DNA of 64,000 nt from a virus, in IMG/VR virus record IMGVR_UViG_3300032268_000599, positions 1-64,000 of that record; one strand, 5' to 3'. The notes below the pieces were generated by a model. It worked only from the letters and a program-made list of their open reading frames with translations, searched no databases and was not told the origin of the DNA. Both the position numbers and the translations under genes were made by a program. Shown here one piece after another: positions 35,135 to 42,462 of this stretch (position 1 is the first letter of the stretch; every line of letters begins with the position of its first letter).

Positions 35135-35398
35135 TTGCTTACTTATACCTTCTGGTCCGAGACGCTCCAACGGGCTGTTCGGACCTTCGCGCAGACGATT
35201 CTGGCCGGATTCGGGGGGTCGGCCATGAATGTGTGGAGCGCCAACTGGCATCAGGTTATTGGCCTGGGCCTGGGGGCTTCGGTGCTGTCTATTTTGATGA
35301 GCATTGATAGGAGTGGCCATACCCCGTCGCCGGTATCGGTGGCGACACCGGCCTTGAACCCGCGGTCAGGAATGGCCTGCGGGGATCAGCTTCGCTAA
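35135..35398 (+). CDS. Holin, r1t type
   Basis: This 87-residue protein matches the phage r1t holin family: FWSETLQRAVRTFAQTILAGFGG forms the first hydrophobic helix and GLGLGASVLSILMSI the second. Holins open the cytoplasmic membrane and let lysins reach the wall. The TTG start at 35135 has a GAGAGGAAA ribosome binding site. It follows lysin B by 16 bases and is followed by a terminator. Confidence 0.88.
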   Translation: MLTYTFWSETLQRAVRTFAQTILAGFGGSAMNVWSANWHQVIGLGLGASVLSILMSIDRSGHTPSPVSVATPALNPRSGMACGDQLR

Positions 35399-35424
35399 GA
35401 AGCAAAAACCCATTTGAAACAAGC

Positions 35425-35453
35425 GGGTGACCCCCGGCGTGGGGCACCCCTTT
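35425..35453 (+). terminator. Terminator after the lysis genes
   Basis: GGGTG-A-CCCC pairs with GGGG-CACCC around a six-base loop, with one bulged A, and is followed by CTTT. It lies just after the holin and probably reduces readthrough of the structural operon into the NrdH-like gene. Confidence 0.6.
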
Positions 35454-35471
35454 CCCTGAAAGGCACTGATT

Positions 35472-35729
35472 GTGTTGATTACTGTTTATAGCCTTCCCGC
35501 CGCCAACTGCGTTAAGTGCCGCGCAGTTGAGATTAGTATGCGGAACCGCGGGATCGAATCCATCAAGGTGCTTGTCAATGAGGATGCCGATGCCCTTGCC
35601 TACATCAAGTCGCTGGGCTATTCAGAGGCCCCGGTGATAGTTGTGACTGAGGGTGATGAAGTGCTCGATCACTGGTCGGGGTTCAGCGATGAAAAGATTT
35701 CCTCCCTGAGGGAGTTGGTGGCTGCATAA
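35472..35729 (+). CDS. NrdH-like glutaredoxin
   Basis: This 85-residue thioredoxin-fold protein has the redox motif C13-V-K-C16 after ITVYSLPAAN, and the typical APVIVVTEGDEVLDHWSGF segment. NrdH proteins reduce class Ib ribonucleotide reductase; no reductase gene is visible here, so it would serve the host enzyme. The start is GTG 35472 with an AAAGG ribosome binding site. It sits alone between two terminators with two tiny genes. Confidence 0.88.
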   Translation: MLITVYSLPAANCVKCRAVEISMRNRGIESIKVLVNEDADALAYIKSLGYSEAPVIVVTEGDEVLDHWSGFSDEKISSLRELVAA

Positions 35730-35914
35730 TGGATGATATGGAGTTCACTAAGGGCGAGAGAGTCACCTATACAGACCCCGATGGGGTTGTCCACGACGGA
35801 ATTGTGGATAGCTACCGCAGGGGATGGGTGATGGTTGAACTTGACCATCCGCGGGAGACTGAGCAGGGATGGAGTACCTCAAAGATGATGGTGAGGGCTT
35901 CCAATCTTGGGTAG
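35729..35914 (+). CDS. Hypothetical protein (61 aa)
   Basis: A small beta-rich protein whose pattern GERVTYTDPDGVVHDGIVDSY and WVMVELDHPRE resembles SH3-like or KOW-like barrels. It overlaps the NrdH stop (TAATG). No specific family was recognised. Confidence 0.65.
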   Translation: MDDMEFTKGERVTYTDPDGVVHDGIVDSYRRGWVMVELDHPRETEQGWSTSKMMVRASNLG

Positions 35915-35955
35915 CAACGACCAAAACAATCCCAAGGGAGAGGTGGTGAACAAAC

Positions 35956-36045
35956 ATGGCCTACAACATGCCCAAACCTAAGGCAAAGCCCGCAGCTTCA
36001 CCCGCGAAGCCGAAGATGCCGCCGAAGAAGATGCCAAAGAAGTAG
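35956..36045 (+). CDS. Small Lys/Pro-rich basic protein (29 aa)
   Basis: An ATG with GGGAGAGG upstream opens 29 codons of mostly Lys, Pro, Ala and Met (MAYNMPKPKAKP to KKMPKK). Tiny basic proteins like this are common just before a terminator in actinophages. It could bind nucleic acid; the function is unknown. Confidence 0.55.
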   Translation: MAYNMPKPKAKPAASPAKPKMPPKKMPKK

Positions 36046-36057
36046 TAAGCGGGAACG

Positions 36058-36094
36058 AAAAAGCCCCCCGGATTTTAGTTCCAGGGGGCTTTTT
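36058..36094. terminator. Strong bidirectional terminator
   Basis: AAAAAGCCCCC, a 15-base loop, and GGGGGCTTTTT form a near-perfect hairpin with T-runs on both strands. It lies between convergent genes and should end the rightward late operon and the leftward transcript of the gene at 36106. Confidence 0.92.
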
Positions 36095-36105
36095 CCGTAC
36101 CTACA

Positions 36106-36420
36106 TCAGGCCAGATTGGAAAGGTTTACCTTGCCTACGGGTCCGTGGGACCGGGTTCGCTTCCACTCCTTGAGGGCGGTCTTTCGCTTGTCGTCTGCGG
36201 CCTTTTTTGCGGCACGACACACCTGACACCGGCACCCCTTGTCGTAGCCGTAGCGACTGTGGTCGGTAACCACGCCAGTGCGGTCCGCACGAGCCTTGTC
36301 CCTGGCCGCGACCCGGCATCCACTACACCTACACCCCCAGTACGCGTACCCCGAGGGGGTTCCATGCCTGGGGTCTGACATTCCCCGTAGCGGCTTTACC
36401 GCCTTGACTGCTTTTCTCAT
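36106..36420 (-). CDS. Cys-rich protein with GCRC-x2-C repeats
   Basis: This 104-residue basic protein has two copies of a motif, HGTPSGYAYWGCRCSGCRVA and YGYDKGCRCQVCRAA, likely forming zinc-binding units. Such proteins are common but uncharacterised in actinophages, and a relative is encoded at 59082. The ATG at 36420 (MRKAVKAVK) is chosen because a -10/-35 pair is placed so that transcription would begin on it. ATG 36432 is an alternative. It is the only leftward gene in this part of the genome. Confidence 0.75.
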   Translation of the reverse strand: MRKAVKAVKPLRGMSDPRHGTPSGYAYWGCRCSGCRVAARDKARADRTGVVTDHSRYGYDKGCRCQVCRAAKKAADDKRKTALKEWKRTRSHGPVGKVNLSNLA

Positions 36421-36427
36421 GCAGAAA

Positions 36428-36457
36428 AGCATACACGCGAGGAAACTATTACGTCAA
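36428..36457 (-). promoter_or_regulatory. Leftward promoter for the Cys-rich gene, leaderless geometry
   Basis: On the minus strand TTGACG (36457-36452) is followed after 18 bases by TATGCT (36433-36428), and then after 7 bases by the ATG at 36420. The start of transcription should fall on or next to the A of the ATG. There is no ribosome binding site, which agrees with a leaderless mRNA. Confidence 0.65.
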
Positions 36458-36509
36458 ACCTAGTGACGTACCCGGCTTGGGTGACAACCGCTTATCTGTT
36501 CTCTTCGCG

Positions 36510-36532
36510 TCATGTTTAGCGATTAAACATGA
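36510..36532. promoter_or_regulatory. Palindromic operator candidate between divergent promoters
   Basis: TCATGTTTA and TAAACATGA form a perfect nine-base inverted repeat around GCGAT. It lies between the two divergent promoters, about 55 bases from the leftward one, so it is a good candidate regulator site. Confidence 0.55.
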
Positions 36533-36594
36533 CAATCTTGTAGTATCCGCTATGCCAGGACACGGAGGGGTGCAGCGGCTATGGGTGTGCCAAT

Positions 36595-36632
36595 GGGTGT
36601 CCACTCCTCCGCTGCGCTCCGGAGTGTCCACT
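36595..36632. repeat. Direct repeats GTGTCCACT with an internal hairpin
   Basis: GTGTCCACT occurs at 36597-36605 and 36624-36632. Between them CACTCC and GGAGTG can pair. The arrangement could be a second protein-binding site upstream of the rightward promoter. Confidence 0.4.
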
Positions 36633-36705
36633 AGAGGTAAAGGCATTTTTTTGAACTCGATAGACGCGACACGCGAACTTTATCTAACTCTTAGAAAACT
36701 CTTAC

Positions 36706-36735
36706 TTGACCAACTGAGACGGATTCGGTTATATT
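36706..36735 (+). promoter_or_regulatory. Rightward early promoter, leaderless geometry
   Basis: TTGACC (36706-36711) is followed after 18 bases by TATATT (36730-36735), and the ATG of the ParB-like gene is 7 bases further on. Transcription would begin at the start codon, and no ribosome binding site is present. This is probably the main promoter of the replication operon. Confidence 0.75.
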
Positions 36736-36742
36736 TAACGGC

Positions 36743-37627
36743 ATGACAGCAATCATGGATGCCCACAGGGGTATCAATCACAGCGGCGGGGAGATCCCCG
36801 CCAACCTGGACATTCGCGTAATGTCCATTTCTTCGGTTCAGGCAGCACAGATGCTTGAACTGCATAAGGGGCCTAATCGTCGCACTTCGGACAATCAGGT
36901 CTTGAAGTTCCAGGCCGACATGGAGAATGGTCGGTGGCACTTTGAGGGTGCCCCCATCAAGCTCTCCAAGACGGGGAAGCTCCTCGACGGCAAGCACCGC
37001 CTGACGGCCTTGGCCAACACGGTGCCCGAAATGGAAATCTCTTTCGTGGTCATCACCGGCCTCGATGATGATTCCCAGATGTATATGGATATCGGTCAGA
37101 TCCGCACCGTGGGCCAGCAGCTTGGCCTTCGCGGGATCTCCAACGGTGTTCTCTACGGGGCCGTAGCCAAGCTCTACCTTGAGTGGACCCGCGGACGCTT
37201 GTTCCGGGCATCCAACCGGGGGTCTACGAGTAAGTCTGAGCAGACCGAATGGGTAATCTCCCATCAGGACATTCTGACCAGGCTTTCGGAGACTGGCTTC
37301 CAGCAGGTGGATGCACCCCCCTCAGTGGTCGGTGCCTTCACCCTGGCGATCTTGCAGATCAGTCCCGCCAGGGCCACCAAGTTCATCAGTCGCCTGGTAA
37401 GCGGTGCCTCACTCGCGGAGGGTGATCCCATCCTCGCTCTTGATCGTCGCCTCAGGAACATCCGGCGCTCCGGTGTCAGGGTGAGCCAGCGGGAGTACTT
37501 GGCGTACTTCATCAAGGCGTGGAATGCCTGGGTGATGGGTGACCGTTTGCAGAAGTTGCAGCTGTCCTCGCTCACTGAGGACAATTTCCCTGAGCTTCTT
37601 TCGGTTATCGACGCGAGCGAACTCTGA
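36743..37627 (+). CDS. ParB-like early protein
   Basis: This 294-residue protein has a ParB/sulfiredoxin-like N-terminal domain: ISSVQAAQMLELHKGPNRRTSD, then PIKLSKTGKLLDGKHRLTALA and FVVITGLDDDSQMYMDIGQ. The rest is helical. Proteins of this kind are often the first or second early gene in actinophages; the ParB-like fold suggests DNA or nucleotide binding, but partitioning is not shown and no ParA is present. It is expressed from an apparently leaderless promoter and ends at a strong terminator. Confidence 0.8.
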   Translation: MTAIMDAHRGINHSGGEIPANLDIRVMSISSVQAAQMLELHKGPNRRTSDNQVLKFQADMENGRWHFEGAPIKLSKTGKLLDGKHRLTALANTVPEMEISFVVITGLDDDSQMYMDIGQIRTVGQQLGLRGISNGVLYGAVAKLYLEWTRGRLFRASNRGSTSKSEQTEWVISHQDILTRLSETGFQQVDAPPSVVGAFTLAILQISPARATKFISRLVSGASLAEGDPILALDRRLRNIRRSGVRVSQREYLAYFIKAWNAWVMGDRLQKLQLSSLTEDNFPELLSVIDASEL

Positions 37628-37637
37628 GAAGTGCAAC

Positions 37638-37679
37638 TGATCGGGGGGTGGGGAATACCCGCCCCCCGATCATTGTTTT
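37638..37679 (+). terminator. Terminator after the ParB-like gene
   Basis: TGATCGGGGGG and CCCCCCGATCA form an 11-base-pair stem, with further GGG/CCC pairing inside, followed by TTGTTTT. It isolates the ParB-like gene, so the following genes need readthrough, antitermination or a second promoter. Confidence 0.9.
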
Positions 37680-37686
37680 ATCTATT

Positions 37687-37965
37687 ATGATGGAGAGCAT
37701 GGAAGTTGTTGAGATTGCCCCCGGTTGGGGCGTTGAGCTTGAAACCCCTATATGTGAACTACACCTCGATGATGATTGTGAAACCTTCTGTACGCACGGC
37801 ATACGAGTACACGAGTGCGGGTTCCACTACTGCTGCGAGGAATGCGCCAAGGTATTCGCCCAGCGGGTTCGGTGTGGGTTCAAGGATTTCAAAAAGATGC
37901 GGTGCGCCGAATGCAAACGAGGCTTCACCAATAACAAAAAATACTACCAAATAATTGAGTTGTGA
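37687..37965 (+). CDS. Cys/His-rich zinc-binding protein
   Basis: This protein of about 92 residues has CTHGIRVHECGFHYCCEECAK followed by RCAECKRGF, at least eight Cys/His ligands that fit one or two zinc sites. The start is uncertain: ATG 37687, 37690 or 37699 are in frame and no ribosome binding site is well placed. It lies just after a terminator. Function unknown. Confidence 0.7.
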   Translation: MMESMEVVEIAPGWGVELETPICELHLDDDCETFCTHGIRVHECGFHYCCEECAKVFAQRVRCGFKDFKKMRCAECKRGFTNNKKYYQIIEL

Positions 37966-37979
37966 GAGGCAGTGGAAGC

Positions 37980-38597
37980 GTGACTGAACTGGATAAATTG
38001 GCACCGGCTGTAGTTAAACTACAGTCGTTGCTTACCCCGGTTGGGAAATCGGCAGACAATCCATTCTTTAAGTCCAAGTACGCACCCCTACCGGAGGTCA
38101 GGGCGGCTCTTCAGCCGCTCCTGGCCTCTTGTGATCTGGCGTTGGTGACGATGCCGACGATCATTGACGGCAACAACGGTCTGCACTTCTACCTGTTTCA
38201 TGCCAGCGGTCAATATCTTGACGGTCAGTGGATCCTCACCCCGGCTCAGAAAAACCCGCAGGGGGAGGGTGCGGATACCACCTACAAGCAGAGGTTCGGG
38301 ATCATGGCGATCACCGGGCTGGTCGCTGATGAGGATGACGACGGAAACCAGGCATCCAAGGGGTCCGCAGCACCGGTCACCGCTTCCTACACTGCGAAGC
38401 TTGCCAAGCCGAAGGCTGCGAGCAGGCTCGACCAGGCCAAGTCCCGGCTGCGTGATGCGATCAAGTCATCCGGGGTTAAGGGCGATGAGTATGCATGGGT
38501 GGCGAAGGCCACCGATTCGGACGCGGAGAAGATAGACGGCCTCGCCGCCGCCCTTGAGTTGGGCCGGTCGGTAGGGGATTCCACTAAAACGGCATAA
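37980..38597 (+). CDS. erf: ERF-family single-strand annealing protein
   Basis: This 205-residue protein matches the ERF family of phage recombinases. The core LDKLAPAVVKLQSLLTPVGKSADNPFFKSKYAPLPEV ... LALVTMP is clear, and the TYKQRFGIMAITGL segment follows. ERF anneals complementary single strands and helps circularise or recombine phage DNA. GTG 37980 is chosen because AGAGG and GGAAG lie just upstream; GTG 37962 overlaps the previous stop. The neighbouring nuclease completes a two-component system. Confidence 0.9.
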   Translation: MTELDKLAPAVVKLQSLLTPVGKSADNPFFKSKYAPLPEVRAALQPLLASCDLALVTMPTIIDGNNGLHFYLFHASGQYLDGQWILTPAQKNPQGEGADTTYKQRFGIMAITGLVADEDDDGNQASKGSAAPVTASYTAKLAKPKAASRLDQAKSRLRDAIKSSGVKGDEYAWVAKATDSDAEKIDGLAAALELGRSVGDSTKTA

Positions 38598-38663
38598 TAA
38601 TAGTTAACCATAAGGGGCGTGTCGCGCCTATGGAAAACATTACGCTCGATCATCATAACTGTG

Positions 38664-39542
38664 ATGACCGACTTCAACGTAGAACGGGACCGTTGGGGCC
38701 GACCCCTTCTGTACCCACCGCAGGGCGGCAAGGCCGTGGCATACACGAGGGCTTCCACGATGGCCAAGTGGCTTGACTCGCAGGCCGGTTTAATCAACTG
38801 GAAGGCATCCATGGCGATGATTGGCATGGCCAGGTCCAAGCCCATTCAGGCCAGGATCGCCGCCATCGTCGCCCGGACCGAAAATGATGCGTACCGGGAG
38901 AACAAGGAAGCCCTGAAGGATCTGGTGGAGAACGCCACCCAGATCGCCCAGGCGCAAGGCCGCGCAGACCTGGGGACGGCGGTCCACGAGTTCACCGAGC
39001 TTCTTGATGCCGGAACGCTGGACTGGCAGTTCGTACCAGAACAGCTGAAGGCCCCCCTTGCCCTCTACCGCGAGAAGATGCAGGCATTTGAGACGGTGGA
39101 CACTGAGGTTTTCGTGGCCGTCGATGCTGAAAGCGTTGACGGCAAGGCAATTCGTGGGGCTGGAAGCCTGGACCGAATCATCCGGCACCCGGAGTTCGGC
39201 GTGTGCGTGGCCGATATCAAGACCGGCGCAGAAGAGCCAAAATACCCCCTTGGTGTCACCACCCAGGTGGCGATCTACTCGCGTGGGAGCCGATACAGGG
39301 ACGCAAGATTCTCCGGATCGCCAGCCTTTGATGACGGCGAGCCTAATGCCGATGGCACCGCCTTCCGCAAGGAGCTTCACCCCGAACTGAACAAGTCCGT
39401 GGGAATTATGATCCACCTCCCGCTGGAAAAGGCCGAATGCTCGCTGTACGCATTGGACCTCGATCACGGCTGGGAGTCCATGCTCCTTGGGCACCGCGTT
39501 CAGGACTCCCGCCGCCCACCCAAACTGCAAAGGATTGGATGA
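38664..39542 (+). CDS. Cas4/RecB-like exonuclease
   Basis: This 292-residue protein has PD-(D/E)xK nuclease features: LGTAVHEFTELLDAG, GSLDRIIRHPEFGVCVADIKTG (with the D...D-x-K core) and TTQVAIYSRG. Such nucleases resect DNA ends for the annealing protein, here ERF directly upstream. ATG 38664 is chosen (GTG 38661 is adjacent); no good ribosome binding site is seen. It ends in an ATGA overlap with the next gene. Confidence 0.88.
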   Translation: MTDFNVERDRWGRPLLYPPQGGKAVAYTRASTMAKWLDSQAGLINWKASMAMIGMARSKPIQARIAAIVARTENDAYRENKEALKDLVENATQIAQAQGRADLGTAVHEFTELLDAGTLDWQFVPEQLKAPLALYREKMQAFETVDTEVFVAVDAESVDGKAIRGAGSLDRIIRHPEFGVCVADIKTGAEEPKYPLGVTTQVAIYSRGSRYRDARFSGSPAFDDGEPNADGTAFRKELHPELNKSVGIMIHLPLEKAECSLYALDLDHGWESMLLGHRVQDSRRPPKLQRIG

Positions 39543-40228
39543 AAGTGCCCGACGACGTGCTTGAGTCCACAGATGACGTTCACGAGTCCATCGAACTGAG
39601 CAAAGCCCTTTCGGAAGCGGAGAAGGCGGCGTTTGAGGCCCGGTTGTCGGAAATTCAGGTCGCCCGGTCGGAGGTAGAGCTTCTTGAGGCTCAGATCAAT
39701 TTGGACTACCAGCTATCGGGGCTGTTCACCTTCCATCGTCGCGTGGAGCAGAAGTCGATGAACCGCCTGTACCGATCCATGCGCCTGTGGAACAAGCACA
39801 ATGCCAGCGGTAAGTGGACGATCTACCTCAACTCCGTAGGGGGCGAGGCGTGGGCGGGTATCGGAATCATTGACGAGTTGATCGCTCAGTCCATTCGCGG
39901 CGGCGGTACGCACGACATAACAATCAAGGTCCGCGGAGTGGCTGCGTCGGCAGCGGCGATGATCCTTCAGTCCGCGGACCACCGCGTCATCGGTCGCAAC
40001 TCCCAGTTGATGATTCACAAGGGTTCCTCCGGTATCCAGGGCACCGCCGACGATATCGGTGATGAACACGCGTGGTGGGAGTCCAGCGTGGAGCGGATGG
40101 CGGAACTGTTCCTTTCCCGCACCGAAAAGATCACCAAGCGCGAGTTCATGCGGAAGATCAACCGGCGCGACTGGTGGCTGTCCGCTGACGAGGCTGTCAG
40201 GGTTGGGTTCGCTGATGAAATCGGATGA
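39539..40228 (+). CDS. ClpP-like serine protease in the replication operon
   Basis: This 229-residue protein has a helical N-terminal extension (residues 15-60) and a ClpP/crotonase-type fold. Key residues are S137 in GVAASAAAMIL, H160 in LMIHKG and D211 in RRDWWLSADEAVRVGFADEI. IYLNSVGGEAWAGIGI is the typical substrate-binding strand. Phage ClpP-like proteases are usually head-maturation enzymes next to the portal; here the gene sits between recombination genes and SSB, and the head cluster needs no protease. It may process a replication protein or host target. Confidence 0.88.
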   Translation: MKVPDDVLESTDDVHESIELSKALSEAEKAAFEARLSEIQVARSEVELLEAQINLDYQLSGLFTFHRRVEQKSMNRLYRSMRLWNKHNASGKWTIYLNSVGGEAWAGIGIIDELIAQSIRGGGTHDITIKVRGVAASAAAMILQSADHRVIGRNSQLMIHKGSSGIQGTADDIGDEHAWWESSVERMAELFLSRTEKITKREFMRKINRRDWWLSADEAVRVGFADEIG

Positions 40229-40577
40229 CCTGATTACTCCCGCCGATGTTGAGCGGGAGATGGTTGAGCTTACTGCCCGTATTGACCGCGCCCCGGCCAC
40301 CCTCAAGGAGTATCACGAAAAGGTGAGGGCGGCTCGGCAGGCCCACAAGAAGGCTTACGCCTTAGCCTATGCAGCGGCGGCGGGAACGCAGATGGACCGC
40401 AAGATGCAGGCCGATCTGGACACTGAAGAAACCCTGAAGGCCCTCGATGACGCTGAGATTTCCTACAGGTTTGTCAACGACACGTTTGACAGCTTGAGCA
40501 AGAAACTCCGTGCGCTGCAATCTGTTTCGTCACTAATGAAGGCAAGCATGTTCGGCTCGACGGCAGGTGGTATCTGA
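40215..40577 (+). CDS. Coiled-coil hypothetical protein
   Basis: This 120-residue helical protein (DVEREMVELTARIDRAPATLKEYHEKVRAARQAHKKAYALAYA) resembles short coiled-coil proteins that accompany early replication genes in actinophages. It overlaps the protease gene by 14 bases and the next gene by TGATG. Function unknown. Confidence 0.7.
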   Translation: MKSDDLITPADVEREMVELTARIDRAPATLKEYHEKVRAARQAHKKAYALAYAAAAGTQMDRKMQADLDTEETLKALDDAEISYRFVNDTFDSLSKKLRALQSVSSLMKASMFGSTAGGI

Positions 40578-40951
40578 TGGCGTGGTTCAAGAAGAGGGGT
40601 GATGCTACCCCTGCGGTTCGGTCGGTTCAGATCCCGCGGGAGCATCAGCATCCCGGCGATTGGATCATGGTTCCGTTTCGGTTTGCTGAGGCCGCGCGGG
40701 TGAGTATTCATACGATTGGTTGCCAGGAGGAAATTCCTGCTCCGGTCAGGTTTTGGATTGCCCAATGGCTTGCGGACTACAACTACCAACTGGTAGCGTA
40801 TATGAAGGAATATTACGGCCCGGAAATCCTGCCGCTGCTTGACCGGATCACTGATGAGGTTAAACCTCCCGATTCGGAAGATCAATCGGAAGCCGATGGG
40901 CGTAGTACCGCCTGGGATCATTGGGAAAACCAGTTCAAGGAGGACTGCTAG
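40577..40951 (+). CDS. Hypothetical protein (124 aa)
   Basis: The protein opens MAWFKKRGDATPAVRSV, has a beta-rich first half, then a helical WIAQWLADYNYQLVAYMKEYY and an acidic C-terminus ending ENQFKEDC. No family was recognised. It is tightly overlapped on both sides, so it belongs to the early operon. Confidence 0.65.
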   Translation: MAWFKKRGDATPAVRSVQIPREHQHPGDWIMVPFRFAEAARVSIHTIGCQEEIPAPVRFWIAQWLADYNYQLVAYMKEYYGPEILPLLDRITDEVKPPDSEDQSEADGRSTAWDHWENQFKEDC

Positions 40952-41301
40952 TGGGGCGATCATTTGACCGGCACACCGATCCGGTCAATCTGGTTCACGA
41001 GAACGCGTTCCACATTCCCCTGAGGCTGGCGGAACTTCTGCACGCCACGCTTGGCCCCCTGGCCGAACAGCTTGCCATCGAAGGGCACTCCTGGGAGCCG
41101 ATGGTCAGACGGGTGCTGGCCGAATACACCGAACTACGAAACGCGATCCTTCGGCAGACCCACGGCAGTTCGGTCCTTGCCGATATCAAGCATGAGACTT
41201 TCCTTGCTTCCGAATGGCTTTGCACCCTAACGTCCTTGGCCGTGAGTGAGGCCGCGGATTTTGTGACATGGGCTTCTGAGGTTGAGGGCGAAGCAGTCTG
41301 A
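40951..41301 (+). CDS. Helical hypothetical protein (116 aa)
   Basis: The GTG start at 40951 overlaps the previous stop and has an excellent AAGGAGGA ribosome binding site. The product is mostly helical (FHIPLRLAELLHATLGPLAEQLA ... EWLCTLTSLAVSEAADFVTWAS). No family was recognised. Confidence 0.65.
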   Translation: MGRSFDRHTDPVNLVHENAFHIPLRLAELLHATLGPLAEQLAIEGHSWEPMVRRVLAEYTELRNAILRQTHGSSVLADIKHETFLASEWLCTLTSLAVSEAADFVTWASEVEGEAV

Positions 41302-41629
41302 GCGCCGCTGCCGGGAGCTAGTGGCAGAACGATCCGATGGCCTGTGCGAGCGTTGCGGTGGAGAGGCCCACAGCTTTCACCACAGGGTCAAGCGCGGCCA
41401 GGGCGGACCCTGGGAACCTCAAAACATTGTGCATCTGTGCGGCCACGGAACTCTCGGCTGCCACGGCTGGGTGGAGGGGCACCCCAACGCCGCGGAGGAC
41501 GAAGGGTTTCATGTTCGGCCCTGGCGAGATCCGGCGCGTGTCGCTGTCGTCTATAGAAAACTATTACTGGTACGTTTATGCCCATCGGGTTCGATGGAAA
41601 GGTTGGCGAGGATATGTCACTACCAGTAG
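41282..41629 (+). CDS. HNH endonuclease-like protein
   Basis: This protein of about 115 residues has CERCGG, then SFHHRVKRGQGGPWEPQNIVHLCG and TLGCHGWVEGHP. This pattern fits a zinc-supported HNH nuclease, with the HH pair as the catalytic start. Freestanding HNH proteins in phages act in packaging or as homing-type nucleases. The start is TTG 41282, with overlap of both neighbours; GTG 41321 is possible but would cut into the domain. Confidence 0.8.
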   Translation: MRAKQSERRCRELVAERSDGLCERCGGEAHSFHHRVKRGQGGPWEPQNIVHLCGHGTLGCHGWVEGHPNAAEDEGFHVRPWRDPARVAVVYRKLLLVRLCPSGSMERLARICHYQ

Positions 41630-41991
41630 TCAGCGGCAGAGGGTTCCTTATCTCCCCTGGGGTTGAGTTGAAGTTCGGTAAGACCGGGACCGCGTATGCG
41701 CGACTTCCTTTGTCGTTCAAGAACTCTCGCAAGACCCCGGACGGCTGGACTCACGACAAGGAAATCCTTATCGAGGGCACCGTGTTCGGGAAGCTGGCCG
41801 AGTACCTGTGCGAGGTGGTTACCACCCAACAGGAACTGAACTTTTCGGGCGAGGTTTACGTCGAGGAGTACGAGGGCAAGAAGTACATCAAGGCCAACAT
41901 CCTGAGCGCGTGGCCGGTCAAAGAGGGTGGCGGTTCATTTGCGGGTGCCGTATCGGGTTCCCGTTCCTCCGGGGCTGACCTACCGTTCTGA
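41614..41991 (+). CDS. ssb: Single-stranded DNA-binding protein
   Basis: This 125-residue OB-fold protein has the SSB pattern MSLPVVSGRGFLISPGVELKF, FKNSRKTPDGWTHDKEILIEG and an acidic-hydrophobic tip ending ADLPF, like the DIPF tip that recruits partners. ATG 41614 is chosen since it begins the OB fold and has GGCGAGG upstream; ATG 41578 would overlap the HNH gene by 52 bases. It protects single strands for ERF and the primase-helicase. Confidence 0.88.
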   Translation: MSLPVVSGRGFLISPGVELKFGKTGTAYARLPLSFKNSRKTPDGWTHDKEILIEGTVFGKLAEYLCEVVTTQQELNFSGEVYVEEYEGKKYIKANILSAWPVKEGGGSFAGAVSGSRSSGADLPF

Positions 41992-41994
41992 GTC

Positions 41995-42462
41995 ATGGAC
42001 CGCGCAGAGGCCCGGAAAAGGTACGAAGAAACCTTTAGGGACTTCATGGCGGCGTACCCGCGCCGCGTGGATCATGCTCGTGCATACGACATTTTCCTAG
42101 ACCTCGTTCTGGACGAGGGGGTGGAACCATCAATGATTATTTCCAGGGCCGAGTCCTACAGCCGGAACGTAGACCCTGAAAGCATCAAGTATGTCCCCTC
42201 GCCCAGAACGTGGTTACGCGACCGCAGGTTTCACGACGAGGACATTTTCACCGACCGCAAGGTGTCCGCAAGGGACTGGTTCATCCGGGCCTACAAGGAT
42301 GCTGACGCGGCGGCGGTGGAGAAGCGTTACGGGTTTGTCTACCCGGACCCCCCAATCCCAGCGGACGTGACCGACGTTCGTCACTGGTGTGAGGACGACC
42401 GAAGGAAGTGGGTTGGCCAGGTGGCCAACCATGTCCTTAACGATGCGCCACTACCGGAGTGA
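41995..42462 (+). CDS. Replication accessory protein, helicase-loader-like tail
   Basis: This 155-residue protein carries FMAAYPRRVDHARAYDIFLDL ... YVPSPRTWLRDRRFHDEDI. The pattern of YP-R-(K/R) and P-S-x-T-W-L is widespread at the C-terminus of phage replication initiators and helicase loaders. It lies between SSB and primase-helicase, so a role in loading or ssDNA handling is likely. It overlaps the next gene by 20 bases. Confidence 0.65.
   Translation: MDRAEARKRYEETFRDFMAAYPRRVDHARAYDIFLDLVLDEGVEPSMIISRAESYSRNVDPESIKYVPSPRTWLRDRRFHDEDIFTDRKVSARDWFIRAYKDADAAAVEKRYGFVYPDPPIPADVTDVRHWCEDDRRKWVGQVANHVLNDAPLPE

Noticed and set aside
36595-36632. CRISPR-like direct repeats
   Set aside because: Only two nine-base copies with one short interval, no array and no cas genes other than a Cas4-like nuclease that belongs to the ERF system.
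38664-39542. Cas4 as part of a CRISPR system
   Set aside because: Its neighbour is ERF and no other cas gene or array exists; a recombination exonuclease is the simpler reading.
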